A DNA stretch of 50,192 bases from Roseovarius atlanticus (GCF_001441615.1 NZ_LAXJ01000004.1:1-50192); one strand, 5' to 3'; shown: positions 35,310 through 45,099, counted from the first letter of the stretch. The notes: generated from the sequence alone by a model not told the origin. Translations and numbers: made by a program.

Positions 35310-36269
35310 ATGGCCAATATTGGTTCAAATCCGGCTACCTCGCGGCGCGTCGGGATCTTGCCGATCCCCGGCTTCGCGATGATGTCCTTCGCCGCGCTGA
35401 CCGAGCCGATGCGGGCGGCAAACCTGCTGGCGCGGCGAGAGCTGTACGAGGTCGTGACCGTCGGTTCGGACATGACACCGATCCAGAGTTCCGGGGCGGG
35501 CATGGTCGCGCCGCTTGTCGAGGTGGGCGAGACGGACGCTTTCGATTACCTCTTCGTCGTGGCGGGCGGGGACCCCACGCTCTACAATGACCGGAGCGTT
35601 CTGAACTGGCTGACGCGGCTGGCCCGGGCCGGCGTCCCGCTGGGCGGAGTGTCGGGCGGGCCGATCATCCTCGCGCGAGCGGGGCTTATGAACGGGCGGC
35701 GCATGACGGTGCACTGGGAACATGCCGGCGCGCTCGCGGAAATCTCGCCAAGCCTTGTGCTCGAACGCTCGCTTTACGTGATCGACCGCGACCGCGTGAC
35801 CTGCGCGGGCGGCACCGCGCCAATGGACCTTATGCACGCGCTGATCACGCAGCACCATGGTACGCAATTCGCCAGGCTCGTCAGCGACTGGTTCATGCAT
35901 ACCGAGATCCGCCCCTCGGCCGGGCCGCAGCGGTCGGGTCTAGTGGAGCGGGTGGGCACGACCGTGCCGGCGATCCTGGACGCGGTCGAGGCGATGGAGG
36001 CGAACGTGGCCGGACCGCTGGAGCTGTCGCGGCTGGCGGAGGTGGCGGGTCTGTCGCCACGCCAGCTGAACCGGCTGTTCCATGACAAGCTGGGGCGGTC
36101 GGTGATGCGGTATTACCGCGAATTGCGGCTGGAGAAGGCGCAGAGCCTGCTGCGAAACTCGCCGCTAAGCCTGACCGAGATTGCACTGGCCACGGGCTTT
36201 GCCAGTTCGGCGCATTTTTCGCGCGCCTACAGTGCGCGGTTCGGGCAGCCGCCCTCGGCCTATCGGTAG
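35310..36269 (+). CDS. GlxA-type AraC family transcriptional regulator, divergent from sox operon
   Basis: The 319-residue protein combines a DJ-1/PfpI-like domain (about 13-185, YLFVVAGGDPTLYNDRS and GGVSGGPIILARAGLM) with a C-terminal AraC domain. Its two helix-turn-helix units are LELSRLAEVAGLSPRQLNRL and LTEIALATGFASSAHFSRAY. Regulators of this type (GbdR, SouR, CdhR) respond to betaine, sarcosine or carnitine and activate their breakdown genes. Its position, divergent from soxB with 85 bp between, makes it the likely activator of soxBDAG. The ligand is inferred, not shown. Confidence 0.92.
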   Translation: MANIGSNPATSRRVGILPIPGFAMMSFAALTEPMRAANLLARRELYEVVTVGSDMTPIQSSGAGMVAPLVEVGETDAFDYLFVVAGGDPTLYNDRSVLNWLTRLARAGVPLGGVSGGPIILARAGLMNGRRMTVHWEHAGALAEISPSLVLERSLYVIDRDRVTCAGGTAPMDLMHALITQHHGTQFARLVSDWFMHTEIRPSAGPQRSGLVERVGTTVPAILDAVEAMEANVAGPLELSRLAEVAGLSPRQLNRLFHDKLGRSVMRYYRELRLEKAQSLLRNSPLSLTEIALATGFASSAHFSRAYSARFGQPPSAYR

Positions 36270-36360
36270 GTTTGCGTCAGGCGGCGACCGGTTTGCGCAG
36301 TATGGCTTGTCTTGCCTGTGTGCCGCGTTACGGTGCGGGCAAGGCAAAATGAGGGTCGCC

Positions 36361-37083
36361 ATGCATATTTTGGTTCTGCAACATGAGCGCGTCGAGCATC
36401 CGGCGGTGTTTCGCAAGTTCCTGAAGGAGGACGGGCACAGCTGGGATGCGATCGAACTGGACGAAGGCGAGGCGCTGCCAGACAGCATCGACGGCTACGA
36501 TGCGCTGTGGGTGCTGGGCGGTCCGATGGACACCTGGCAGGAGGACTCGCACCCCTGGCTGAAGGACGAAAAGGCGTTTATCCGCGAGGCGGTCGAAGGG
36601 CAGGGTGTGCCGTATCTCGGCCTGTGCCTGGGGCACCAGTTGCTGGCCGATGCGCTTGGCGGTGCGGTGGGGCCCTCGAAGACGCCCGAGATCGGCGTGC
36701 TTGACGTACAACTGACCGAGGCGGGCGCCAGCGGCGTTTTCTTCGATGGGCTGCCCGAGGTCTTTCAAGCGTTGCAATGGCATTCGGCGGAAGTGACGGC
36801 CTTGCCCGAAGGCGCGCAGGTGCTGGCCACGTCCCCGGCCTGTCCGGTGCAGGCGATGAAATGGGGGACGCGGGCCTATTCGATGCAGTTCCACATCGAG
36901 ATCGAGCAGGACACGGTCGAGGCGTGGGGGGATATACCGGAATACGCCGATGCTCTGGAAAAGGCGCTAGGCCCCGGATCGCTGCCCGGCTTCCAGGCCG
37001 AGTGCGCCAAGCGTATGAACACCTTCAACGATATGGCCGAGCGCATCTACATCAACTGGCTTCAGGCGACGGCGCGGACCTAA
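36361..37083 (+). CDS. Class I glutamine amidotransferase (GMP synthase-like)
   Basis: The 240-residue protein starts MHILVLQHERVEHPAVFRKF with GAGGG at good spacing; an ATG four codons upstream is possible. The nucleophile Cys is in PYLGLCLGHQLLADALGG. The catalytic His and Glu are in MQFHIEIEQDT, so the triad is complete. It is a stand-alone domain, as in enzymes of gamma-glutamyl or ammonia-transfer reactions. It could serve N-methyl or polyamine metabolism, but no substrate is evident. It follows the regulator on the same strand by 91 bp. Its stop overlaps the stop of the convergent GMC gene. Confidence 0.88.
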   Translation: MHILVLQHERVEHPAVFRKFLKEDGHSWDAIELDEGEALPDSIDGYDALWVLGGPMDTWQEDSHPWLKDEKAFIREAVEGQGVPYLGLCLGHQLLADALGGAVGPSKTPEIGVLDVQLTEAGASGVFFDGLPEVFQALQWHSAEVTALPEGAQVLATSPACPVQAMKWGTRAYSMQFHIEIEQDTVEAWGDIPEYADALEKALGPGSLPGFQAECAKRMNTFNDMAERIYINWLQATART

Positions 37084-38726
37084 GGCGACTGAAAGGCGAA
37101 GGGTGGGGTTTCCGGCGCAAGCTGGGGATGCTCCGCGATGTAATCCGCCGCCCGTGCCGCGATCATCTGGGTGGGCGCGTTTAGATTGGCGCTGATCACC
37201 CGGGGCATGATCGAGGCATCAACCACGCGCAGCCCCTCGACCCCGTGCACGCGAAAGCGGTCATCGACCACGGCGTCGGCACCGTGGCCCATCCGGCAGG
37301 TGCCGCAGGGGTGGAAATCGGTGGTGACGTTGGCGCGGATCCAGTTGCGGATCTGGGTGTCGGTTGTCACGTCCGGGCCGGGGTCGATCTCGACATCCCG
37401 GAAGGGATCGAACGCGCATTGACCGATCAGGTCGCGGACACGGTGGATACCTTCGACCAACTCGTCGAGATCATGGGGATCGGACAGGTAGTTGAACTGC
37501 AGGTCCGGGTTGTCGGCCGGGTCGGTCGAGGCGAGGCGCAGCGTGCCCCGGCTGCGCGGGCGCAACTGGTCGACATGGCAGGCGAAGGCTTGCAGCAGGG
37601 TGATTTTCGGCCCGTTGTATTCGAACCCGACGGGGCCAAAATGATATTGCAGGTTGGGATAGGCGACGTCGGCGTTGCCCCGGATCAGACCGCCGGCCTC
37701 CCATATGTTCGAGGCGGCGACGCCGTTGCGGGCAAACACCCATTGCGCCCCCGCGCGCAACTTGTTCCAAGGCCGGTCGACGCGGTGAATGGGAAAGCTG
37801 ACGCGGCTTTTGCATTGCACGATGACGCTGGCATGATCCTGCAGGTTGGCCCCCACGCCGGACAGGTCGTTGGCCACCTCGATGCCCATCTCCGACAGGT
37901 GCGCGGCGGGGCCGATGCCTGACAGCATCAAAAGCTGCGGCGAGTTGATGGCGCCGCCCGAGAGGATCACGTCGTGCGCGGCGTGAAAGGTCTGTGCCTG
38001 GCCGCGATACAGAACACGCACGCCGGTGGCGCGGTTGCTGCTGAGTTCGATCCGTTGGACCGCCGCGCCGGTCAGCAAGGTGACGTTGCCACGCTCCAAG
38101 GCGGGGCTCAGATGCGCAACCGCCGCACTGCACCGCCGCCCATGCCGCTTGGTGGCATCGAACCGCGCGACGCCCTCGGGGGTGTGACCGTTGAGGTCGT
38201 CGGAGCGGCCCTGGCCCGCCTGCGCGCCGGCCTCGATGAAGGCATCATAAAGCGGGTTTTCATAGTCGCCACGGGTGACGCCGAGGGGACCCGCGTCGCC
38301 ACGATAGGCATCGCCGCCACGCGAATAGGTTTCCCCGGCCCGGAAATAGGGCAGGCAGTTCTCGTAGCGCCAGTCGGCCAGGCCGAACTCCTCGGCCCAG
38401 CCGTCATAATCCAGCGGGTGGCCCCGCATGTAGACCATCGAGTTGATCGAGGAGGACCCGCCCACAACCTTGCCGCGCGGCATGAAGATCTCGCGGTCCT
38501 GCGCGGCGGGTTCGGGCGCCGTGTCATAGTTCCAGTTGAGCTTGGGGTCGCACCACGTGCGGTAGACGCCCGCTGGGATGTGGATGAAAAGATCGCGGTC
38601 CATCGGTCCGGCCTCAAGGACGAGGATGGATTTTGATGTGTCTTGGCCCAGCTTGTTTGCCAATGTGCATCCGGCAGAGCCCGCGCCGACGATGATGTAA
38701 TCGTATTCACGCGGCGGCTGGCTCAT
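37080..38726 (-). CDS. GMC family oxidoreductase, choline dehydrogenase-like
   Basis: This 548-residue FAD-dependent alcohol oxidoreductase starts [20 protein letters not shown], overlapping the zapE stop by ATGA. The FAD motifs are [14 protein letters not shown] and [20 protein letters not shown]. The C-terminal catalytic pair is the His in [12 protein letters not shown] and the Asn in [18 protein letters not shown]. It resembles BetA in general build, but the substrate pocket cannot be judged by eye and other alcohols are possible, so betA is not used. Its closeness to soxBDAG suits a choline, betaine, dimethylglycine and sarcosine theme. Confidence 0.9.
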   Translation of the reverse strand: MSQPPREYDYIIVGAGSAGCTLANKLGQDTSKSILVLEAGPMDRDLFIHIPAGVYRTWCDPKLNWNYDTAPEPAAQDREIFMPRGKVVGGSSSINSMVYMRGHPLDYDGWAEEFGLADWRYENCLPYFRAGETYSRGGDAYRGDAGPLGVTRGDYENPLYDAFIEAGAQAGQGRSDDLNGHTPEGVARFDATKRHGRRCSAAVAHLSPALERGNVTLLTGAAVQRIELSSNRATGVRVLYRGQAQTFHAAHDVILSGGAINSPQLLMLSGIGPAAHLSEMGIEVANDLSGVGANLQDHASVIVQCKSRVSFPIHRVDRPWNKLRAGAQWVFARNGVAASNIWEAGGLIRGNADVAYPNLQYHFGPVGFEYNGPKITLLQAFACHVDQLRPRSRGTLRLASTDPADNPDLQFNYLSDPHDLDELVEGIHRVRDLIGQCAFDPFRDVEIDPGPDVTTDTQIRNWIRANVTTDFHPCGTCRMGHGADAVVDDRFRVHGVEGLRVVDASIMPRVISANLNAPTQMIAARAADYIAEHPQLAPETPPFAFQSP

Positions 38727-39784
38727 GCCTCCTTGCCCCAGCCTTCGGACTGCATCTCGCGCAGGCGGCTGGCGGTGCGCTCGAACTCGAAGCTGCCTTC
38801 GCCTTCGACGTACAGATATTCCGGCGCGGCGGCGGCCGAGCAGATCAGCCTCACCTTCGCTTCGTAGAGGGCGTCGATCAGGGTGACGAAGCGCTTGGCC
38901 TCGTTGAAGTTCGAGCGGCTGAGCTGGGGGATGTTTTCCAGCACCAAAACCCGCGCAGCCTGTGCCAACGCAAGGTAGTCGGCGGCGCCGAGGGGGCGGC
39001 CGCAAAGATCATAGAAGCTGGCCCGTGCAACACCGTTATGAAAAGCTGGAATCTCGACTTCACGCTTGTTGACCACCAGCGTCAGCGGTTCGCTTTTGCC
39101 GTTTGTCAGATCCTCCCAGACTTCATTGATCTTGGCGCGGGCCTCGGGATTGATGGGGGTGAAATAGGTTGGGCTTCCCGCAAGCCGGCCCTGCCGGTAA
39201 TCCGTGGGGCTGGCCATTTCGTGGATCACCATACGCTCTTTGAGCAAGTCGATGAACGGCAGGAAAAGCTGCCGGTTCAGACCGTCCTTGTACAGATCGT
39301 CGGGCACCCGGTTCGATGTCGTCACGACCGCGACGCCACCCTGGAACAGCGCCTCGAACAGGCGACCCACGATCATAGCGTCGGTGATGTCGGTGATCTG
39401 CATCTCGTCGAAAGCGAGGCAGCGCAGCGAGTCGGTGATGTCCTTGGCGACCGGAGCCAAAGCATCCTCGACGCCCTTGGCGCGGGCTTTGTGCATCCCG
39501 GCGTGGATCTCCTGCATGAAGGCATGAAAGTGGACGCGACGGTTCGGCACCGAAAGCGTGTCGGCGAACATGTCCATCAGCATGGATTTCCCACGCCCGA
39601 CGCCACCCCAGAGGTACAGACCCTTGGGTGCCTCGACCTTCTTGCGAAAGAGCCCCTTTTTTTGTGGCTGGGCGAGGTCTCTTTGCAGACGCTCCAGCTG
39701 ATCGACCACGGCGTCCTGCGCGTCGTCCCTGGTCAGGGTTCCTTCGGACACCAGACGATCATATCGTTCGCGCACGCTCTCCAT
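38723..39784 (-). CDS. zapE: Cell division protein ZapE (AFG1-like ATPase)
   Basis: This AAA-type ATPase affects Z-ring stability in E. coli and is related to mitochondrial AFG1. The start MESVRERYDRLVSEGTLTRD matches the family N-terminus; an upstream GTG would add 13 unlikely residues. The protein has 353 residues. Walker A is LWGGVGRGKSMLMDMF and Walker B is RCLAFDEMQITDITD. The C-terminal LICSAAAAPEYLYVEGEGSF is also typical. It is coupled to the GMC gene downstream, a pairing with no obvious functional reason. Confidence 0.93.
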   Translation of the reverse strand: MESVRERYDRLVSEGTLTRDDAQDAVVDQLERLQRDLAQPQKKGLFRKKVEAPKGLYLWGGVGRGKSMLMDMFADTLSVPNRRVHFHAFMQEIHAGMHKARAKGVEDALAPVAKDITDSLRCLAFDEMQITDITDAMIVGRLFEALFQGGVAVVTTSNRVPDDLYKDGLNRQLFLPFIDLLKERMVIHEMASPTDYRQGRLAGSPTYFTPINPEARAKINEVWEDLTNGKSEPLTLVVNKREVEIPAFHNGVARASFYDLCGRPLGAADYLALAQAARVLVLENIPQLSRSNFNEAKRFVTLIDALYEAKVRLICSAAAAPEYLYVEGEGSFEFERTASRLREMQSEGWGKEA

Positions 39785-39843
39785 CCCTTTTGGATATCGA
39801 AGCTGCGGGGACGTGGAAAGCACGAAGCGGATCGCGGATCGGA

Positions 39844-39860
39844 ATTGTGTGCATCACAAT
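39844..39860. promoter_or_regulatory. Perfect 17-bp palindrome upstream of the MFS gene
   Basis: The sequence ATTGTG-TGCAT-CACAAT has two perfect 6-bp arms around a 5-bp centre. It sits 59 bp before the MFS start, in the 134-bp gap after zapE, where an operator is expected. The shape suits a dimeric regulator, but no such gene is adjacent on the same side. Confidence 0.4.
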
Positions 39861-39918
39861 GCTTTAATTGACGCGGGGGGCCGGGGACGTACAGTCACGA
39901 CGTTCCGCGGAGGGTCAA

Positions 39919-41160
39919 ATGCAGAAGACGACGCCACTTTTCACGCCTGTCCTGCTGGCAGGGTGCCTGATCATGCTGGTGTCGTTCGCGATTCGGGCGG
40001 CGTTCGGTGTCTTCCAGATCCCGATCGCCGAGGAATTCAACTGGCTTCGCGTAGAGTTCAGCCTGGCCATCGCGGTGCAGAACCTGGCTTGGGGCATCGG
40101 GCAGCCGATTTTCGGCGCCATCGCCGAGAAAATCGGGGACCGAAAAGCCATCATCATGGGCGCTTTGATGTATGCCGCCGGGTTGGTCTTGTCTTCCTTA
40201 GCCACGACGCCATTGGCGCATCAGCTTTTAGAGGTGCTGGTGGGGTTCGGGATCGCGGGCACGGGGTTCGGCGTGATCCTGGCCGTGGTCGGGCGCGCGA
40301 GCAGCGACGAGAACCGCTCGATGAGTCTCGCCATTGCGACTGCCGCCGGATCGGCGGGTCAGGTCTTTGGCCCGCCAATAGCGGAGTACCTGCTGTCGAT
40401 GATGGGCTGGCAGTCGGTCTTCCTGATCTTCGCGGCGGCGATCCTCGCGGTACTGGTCTGCCTGCCATTGATGCGTGCACCAGAGCCTGTCACCACCACC
40501 GAGTTGGAAGAGACCATGGGCCAGATTCTGGTCAAGGCGTTCCGGGATCCGAGTTATACGCTGATCTTCCTCGGCTTCTTTTCCTGCGGGTATCAGCTTG
40601 GGTTCATCACGGCGCATTTTCCGGCCTTTGTCGCGGAATATTGCGGGCCTATCGTGGCGGGCAGTGTCCTGCACAACATGGGCGTGACGACAACCTCTGC
40701 GCTTGGCGCGGTGGCCATCGCACTGATCGGACTGGCCAATATCGTGGGCACGCTCACGGCGGGCTGGCTGGGCAGGCGGCATTCCAAGAAGTACTTACTG
40801 GCAGGGATTTACGTGGGGCGCACGGTCGTCGCGGCGGCGTTCATCATGTTTCCGATAACGCCTTTGAGCGTTCTGCTATTCTCGGCCGCCATGGGATCGC
40901 TCTGGCTGGCCACGGTGCCACTGACCAGCGGGCTGATCGCGCATATCTACGGGCTACGCTACATGGGGACACTCTATGGCATCGTGTTCTTCAGCCACCA
41001 ATTGGGCAGTTTCCTGGGTGTCTGGCTGGGTGGTCAGTTGTATGATATATATGGCAACTATTCCTTGGTCTGGTGGATCGGCGTAGGAGTGGGCGCATTT
41101 TCGGCCATCGTGCATCTTCCGGTGAAAGAGCGGGTTCTGCCGCGCAGCGCATTGGCCTGA
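39919..41160 (+). CDS. Major facilitator superfamily transporter
   Basis: The 413-residue protein has twelve predicted membrane helices. The start MQKTTPLFTPVLLAGCLIML follows GGAGGG at good spacing. The family loop between helices 2 and 3 is GAIAEKIGDRKAIIMGALMY, and the second half repeats it as GTLTAGWLGRRHSKKYLLAG. It resembles monocarboxylate/oxalate-type MFS carriers in overall look, but the substrate is unknown. The stop overlaps the region where the next gene begins, so translation may be coupled. A perfect palindrome precedes it. Confidence 0.9.
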   Translation: MQKTTPLFTPVLLAGCLIMLVSFAIRAAFGVFQIPIAEEFNWLRVEFSLAIAVQNLAWGIGQPIFGAIAEKIGDRKAIIMGALMYAAGLVLSSLATTPLAHQLLEVLVGFGIAGTGFGVILAVVGRASSDENRSMSLAIATAAGSAGQVFGPPIAEYLLSMMGWQSVFLIFAAAILAVLVCLPLMRAPEPVTTTELEETMGQILVKAFRDPSYTLIFLGFFSCGYQLGFITAHFPAFVAEYCGPIVAGSVLHNMGVTTTSALGAVAIALIGLANIVGTLTAGWLGRRHSKKYLLAGIYVGRTVVAAAFIMFPITPLSVLLFSAAMGSLWLATVPLTSGLIAHIYGLRYMGTLYGIVFFSHQLGSFLGVWLGGQLYDIYGNYSLVWWIGVGVGAFSAIVHLPVKERVLPRSALA

Positions 41161-41174
41161 CGTTTCTTGCGCTG

Positions 41175-41780
41175 ATGTTCCTGGCGCTGCGTCCGGCCAT
41201 TGCCCAGGACGTTTCCGCTTGGATCGCCGCCACACCCGAGCGGTATCGGCACGCGTTGCGTGCGGGGCAGGACGACCCGGCCTTTTCCGCCTTTCGCAAG
41301 ATGTGTCCCGCGGATGTCTTCCGCGACATGGGCCGCGAGCCGGGCGGGTCGCGCGATTGCACGGATCGAGCGGGTTGGTGCATGGCGCTCTGTCGGGCGG
41401 GTCAGGCGCGGGCCTGTTTCGGGCTGGCGCGCGCGGTGGAAATCGAGCTGCACGTTCAAGGCCAGGCCACGGTGAAATTTCCGTTCTTCATGGCCGCCTG
41501 CGCGGCAGGGGACGCGAATGCGTGCGTGAATGCCGGCGCGACGGCGGCGCGTGGCAGTTGGATTGCAGGAACGCAGCCCGCCATTGCCCAAGCGCGGGAA
41601 TGCCAGCTTCGAACCTACCAGACGGCCTGTACGGCGCAGGCGCCATGGGGATGCTACATGCTGGGCGCGGAAAGGGCACAAGGGGGTGAAACTGCCAAGG
41701 CCCAGGACGCATGGCAACGCGCCTGCGATATCGACCCGGATGGCAGCGCCTGTAATGCGGCGCGGTCGCAACTGGATTAG
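41175..41780 (+). CDS. Secreted Cys-rich protein, possible Sel1-like repeats
   Basis: The mature protein has about 190 residues after a signal ending LRPAIAQD. At least ten cysteines are spaced in short helical-looking units, for example MAACAAGDANACVNAGATAA and DAWQRACDIDPDGSACNAAR, which suggests Sel1-like repeats stapled by disulfides. The ATG used leaves a signal that is short (MFLALRPAIA). The in-frame hydrophobic codons upstream (GLTFLAL) suggest the real start may be ATT at 41151 or CTG at 41157, overlapping the MFS stop. Function is unknown; such proteins often mediate protein-protein contacts. Its stop overlaps that of the convergent hydrolase gene. Confidence 0.72.
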   Translation: MFLALRPAIAQDVSAWIAATPERYRHALRAGQDDPAFSAFRKMCPADVFRDMGREPGGSRDCTDRAGWCMALCRAGQARACFGLARAVEIELHVQGQATVKFPFFMAACAAGDANACVNAGATAARGSWIAGTQPAIAQARECQLRTYQTACTAQAPWGCYMLGAERAQGGETAKAQDAWQRACDIDPDGSACNAARSQLD

Positions 41781-42730
41781 GGGGCCGCGTCCTTTGTAAC
41801 GTGAAGCGTGTCCAGGGCCTGGGCGACCTCGGTCACATGGGTGTAGGCCAGCGGGTGCCCGGCGCCCGGGATGACCACGTTGTGCGCTTCGGGGTTCAGT
41901 TCTGTTAGCCGCTCGCGGCCCGCAAGGGGGATCACATCGTCGGTTTCGCCCCAGATCGCCAGGGTCGGTATCCCGGCGTTGTGGATGGCGCGGTGAGCAA
42001 GGGCGAGGTCTTCGTCCATAATGCCCCTGAGCGAGGACAGGACGGCGGGCGCAAACCCGCGTTTGCGACTTTCGGCGATTTGCAGATCGACCATGTCGGG
42101 GATGGCCGACGGCAGGCTGCGTTCGGAAGCCAAGCCACGGCGCAGGCTGCGAGGATAGAAACCCAGCATCATCCACTTGCCGATACTGGGGTGGTTGATG
42201 GCCATTTGGGCCACTGGCCCGAGGTCGTGGCCCAGACCGGCAGGCGCGATCAGGCAAAGCTGATGCACACGGTCGGGATGCGCGGCGGCGAACCCGGTGG
42301 CGATGGCGCCGCCCATGGAATAGCCGAGTAGGGTGATCTGGCCCCTGATGCCCTGATGATCGAGCAGCGCAGCAAGCTGGGCATTGAAAAAGGCGCTGTT
42401 CTGTTCACCCTTGGGGCGGGCGGACAGGCCGCGACCGTAAAGGTCATACGTCAGGACGCGAAAGCCCATCCCAGCAAGGTGATCGGCCAGCGGGCCCCAG
42501 ACGAAGCTGGGCGTGGTCAGGCCGTGGACGCAGACCGCGACAGGGCCATCTTTTGGCCCGCGCCACTGGAACCATGTCGGGCCGTTCGGCAGATCGGCCA
42601 CCTGGCCCGTGGCCGCTGCGCGCTGTTTGTCGGTGACGCGGGGGCGACAAGCCTCGGTCAAGAAGGGGGCGGCGACAAGAGCCGTAACGGCGGCGAGGAA
42701 CGCCCAGCCGATCACCGCGCCGCCTGCCAC
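41777..42730 (-). CDS. Alpha/beta hydrolase with N-terminal membrane anchor
   Basis: The 317-residue protein begins with a hydrophobic segment (VIGWAFLAAVTALVAAPFL). The alpha/beta hydrolase domain has the oxyanion-hole HG in VAVCVHGLTTPS. The nucleophile is Ser in LLGYSMGGAIATG, the acid is Asp in WGETDDVIPL and the base is His in PGAGHPLAYTHV, so the triad is complete. It would face the periplasm if the anchor is type II. Substrate is unknown. The start codon lies 19 bp inside the end of the ornithine cyclodeaminase-like gene, so the two are coupled. Confidence 0.88.
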   Translation of the reverse strand: MAGGAVIGWAFLAAVTALVAAPFLTEACRPRVTDKQRAAATGQVADLPNGPTWFQWRGPKDGPVAVCVHGLTTPSFVWGPLADHLAGMGFRVLTYDLYGRGLSARPKGEQNSAFFNAQLAALLDHQGIRGQITLLGYSMGGAIATGFAAAHPDRVHQLCLIAPAGLGHDLGPVAQMAINHPSIGKWMMLGFYPRSLRRGLASERSLPSAIPDMVDLQIAESRKRGFAPAVLSSLRGIMDEDLALAHRAIHNAGIPTLAIWGETDDVIPLAGRERLTELNPEAHNVVIPGAGHPLAYTHVTEVAQALDTLHVTKDAAP

Positions 42731-43629
42731 GCGTCGAGGATGTAGCGGCTGGTCATCAGGTCCAGATGCGCACCGCCTCCGTTCTTGAAGAGGGTGATCT
42801 CATCGTCGCTGCCGCGGGTGAATTTTTTCGGCTCGTAATAGTCGGCCACGAGGTGGTCGCGGGTGATTGTGCCAGCTTCGAGCGGGATCTTGATCTCGCC
42901 GATATGGCCGACCGTAGTGTCGTAGCTGTCGACAAAGACGCGGGCGCGTTGCAGGGCGGTGTCGTCGGCCTCTCGCATGTCGGGGCGGTAGGCGCCGATA
43001 AGATCGATATGCTGGCCGGGCTGGAACCAGTCGCCCTTCAGCACCGGGTCGGTCGACATGGTGGCCGAGGTCACGATATCGGCGGCACGCACGGCGGTTT
43101 CCAGGTCGTCGGCTACTGTCAGGCCGGGGCAATCCTCGACCATCGCCTCGGCATTGGCGCGGGTGCGGTTCCAGACAGTGAACTGCGCGCCGGGATAGCC
43201 GGCGCTGTAGGCGTCGAACAGGGACCGGCCCACGGTGCCTGCGCCGACGATCAGAATGTTCCGGCTGTCGGGTCGGGCGAGGCGTCGGGCGGCAAAGAGG
43301 CTATCGCCCGCGGTTTTCCACTTGGTCACGAGGTGGAAGTCGATGACCGCCTCCAGGCTGCCGTTCGTGTCGGAAAAGACGCTGACCGAGCCGTTGATCA
43401 TCGGGTCGCCCTTGTCGGGGTTGCCGGGGAAGATCGTGGCGGACTTGACCGCCAGCCCCATGCCGTCGATCCAGGCCGAGCGGCTGAGCAGCGTGTCGGG
43501 ATCGCGGTAGAGGAAGGTATCGCCGATCTCGGCCTTGGGGCGTTCATGGCCCGCCTCGAAGGTGTCGCAGAGCGCCAGCCAGTCGAGCAGCGACTCGCCT
43601 TCGTCGAAGGGGATGATGGAAATGCTCAT
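42712..43629 (-). CDS. Ornithine cyclodeaminase/mu-crystallin family protein
   Basis: The 305-residue protein has the NAD-binding Rossmann fold RNILIVGAGTVGRSLFDAY after an N-terminal domain with the family pattern (SAWIDGMGLAVKSATIFPGN, with the Lys expected near the substrate). HIDLIGAYRPDMREADD follows, typical of the family. Members include ornithine cyclodeaminase, alanine dehydrogenase of archaea, ketimine reductases and enzymes of ectoine breakdown. Which reaction it performs is not decided here. It lies 70 bp downstream of the DMT transporter gene on the same strand. Confidence 0.9.
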   Translation of the reverse strand: MSISIIPFDEGESLLDWLALCDTFEAGHERPKAEIGDTFLYRDPDTLLSRSAWIDGMGLAVKSATIFPGNPDKGDPMINGSVSVFSDTNGSLEAVIDFHLVTKWKTAGDSLFAARRLARPDSRNILIVGAGTVGRSLFDAYSAGYPGAQFTVWNRTRANAEAMVEDCPGLTVADDLETAVRAADIVTSATMSTDPVLKGDWFQPGQHIDLIGAYRPDMREADDTALQRARVFVDSYDTTVGHIGEIKIPLEAGTITRDHLVADYYEPKKFTRGSDDEITLFKNGGGAHLDLMTSRYILDAWQAAR

Positions 43630-43699
43630 GAGGGCGCTCCTTGCTGTTGGTATCGCAAGGTATGCGTGCTGGCGCGGGGCGCGTCAAATGATCCGGGCG

Positions 43700-44653
43700 T
43701 CAGAGGTGGTGGGGTTCGTCGCTGGCGACGATCTGATCCTTTCGGGACTCGCGCCAGATCAGGTAGAGGCCCGAGCCGAGGATCAGGGCGATCCCGATCC
43801 ACGCGGTGCGGTCCGGCCACGTGCCGAAGACGGTCACGCCCCACATGATGGCCATCGGCATCGCCACGTACTCGAAGGGGGCGGCGAAGGCGGCCTCGGA
43901 AATACGGTAGGCCTGGCTGATGAAGAAACCGCCCATCACGCCGCTGACGCCCAGCATGATCAGGATCCACCAGTCATGCGTCGCGATAGGCCCCCAGGCG
44001 CGGAACAGGAAGGCCAGCGAGGCGTGATCCTGCTGGGCGAACTTGCCGTCGCCGATGGAGAGGCCGATGATGCTGCAGGCGATGATGAAGGTGATCTGTA
44101 TGTAGACCGCCATGGTCGCCGCCGATTCCGTACCGCCGACCTTGCGCGCGACCATGTGGATCACGGCGTAAAGGACCGCGGCAGCCATGGGCAGAAGCGC
44201 CGCGACCTGGAAGGCCGAGGTGCCGGGCTTGACGATCACCAGGACGCCGACGAAGCCGACGGCGATGGCGGCCCAGCGGCGGGCGCCCACGGTTTCGCGA
44301 AGGAAGATCACCGAGAAGACGGTTATGACCAGCGGTGAGATGAAGAATACCGCCACCGCGTCAGCGATGGGCATCGCCGCCAGCCCGAGAAAGAGGCACG
44401 AGTTGGCGCCGACCACGCAGACCCCGCGCAATAGGTGCGCGCCGGGGCGCCGCGTGCGCAGCACTCTTAGTCCGTAGAAGGGCAGGAAAATCACCGCGAA
44501 GGTCAGCAAGCCGATGGCTGACCGGAAAAAAACGATCTGGTGCAAGGCATAATCGTCCGACAGGAACTTGATGCCCACGTCGTTCAGCGAAAAGCACATG
44601 ACCGCCAGCAGGGCACAGCCCGCCCCGGCAAGGTTCGTGCGAGAGACGCTCAT
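43700..44653 (-). CDS. DMT superfamily (EamA) transporter
   Basis: The 317-residue inner-membrane protein has ten predicted helices in two EamA repeats, with [20 protein letters not shown] near the start and [19 protein letters not shown] near the end of the second. The start [16 protein letters not shown] overlaps the stop of the DUF188 gene by ATGA. It probably moves amino acids or related metabolites; the following ornithine cyclodeaminase-like gene would suit an amino-acid substrate, but this is a guess from linkage. Confidence 0.9.
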   Translation of the reverse strand: MSVSRTNLAGAGCALLAVMCFSLNDVGIKFLSDDYALHQIVFFRSAIGLLTFAVIFLPFYGLRVLRTRRPGAHLLRGVCVVGANSCLFLGLAAMPIADAVAVFFISPLVITVFSVIFLRETVGARRWAAIAVGFVGVLVIVKPGTSAFQVAALLPMAAAVLYAVIHMVARKVGGTESAATMAVYIQITFIIACSIIGLSIGDGKFAQQDHASLAFLFRAWGPIATHDWWILIMLGVSGVMGGFFISQAYRISEAAFAAPFEYVAMPMAIMWGVTVFGTWPDRTAWIGIALILGSGLYLIWRESRKDQIVASDEPHHL

Positions 44654-45099
44654 CCCTGCGCCGCCTTGCGGACCATGCGTTCCAGCGCGTCGAGAAAGCG
44701 CGAGCGGTCGGCCTTGGTAAAGCCCTTGCCGCCGCCCTGCCGGAATGGATCGGCGGCGCGCAGGTCGCTCATCAGGTCGCGGGTGGCCAGAGCGTTGCCG
44801 ATATTGGCTTGGGTCAGCGCCTCGCCGTTGTGTTTCAGCACCAGCGCGCCGGCCTCGACGCATTTGGCGGCGAGGGGGATGTCGCCGGTGATGACCACGT
44901 CGCCCGGCCCGGCGCGCTCGGCGATCCACATGTCGGCTACGTCGGGGCCGTCGGGCACAATCACGGTTTCCACAAGCGGATTACGCGAGGGGCGCAACCC
45001 GCCGTTGGAGACGATGAAGATCTTCTGCTTGTGACGGGTGCCCACCCGTTCGACCTCGTCCTTCACCGGACAGGCATCGGCATCGACGTAAAGGGACAT
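44650..45099 (-). CDS. DUF188 (YaiI/YqxD) family protein
   Basis: The 149-residue protein starts [20 protein letters not shown], the family signature, and carries [20 protein letters not shown] and [20 protein letters not shown]. The fold is PIN-like with conserved acidic residues that suggest a nuclease, but no function is established. It starts 4 bp after the sthA stop and overlaps the transporter gene by 4 bp, within the fghA-sthA operon. Confidence 0.92.
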   Translation of the reverse strand: MSLYVDADACPVKDEVERVGTRHKQKIFIVSNGGLRPSRNPLVETVIVPDGPDVADMWIAERAGPGDVVITGDIPLAAKCVEAGALVLKHNGEALTQANIGNALATRDLMSDLRAADPFRQGGGKGFTKADRSRFLDALERMVRKAAQG

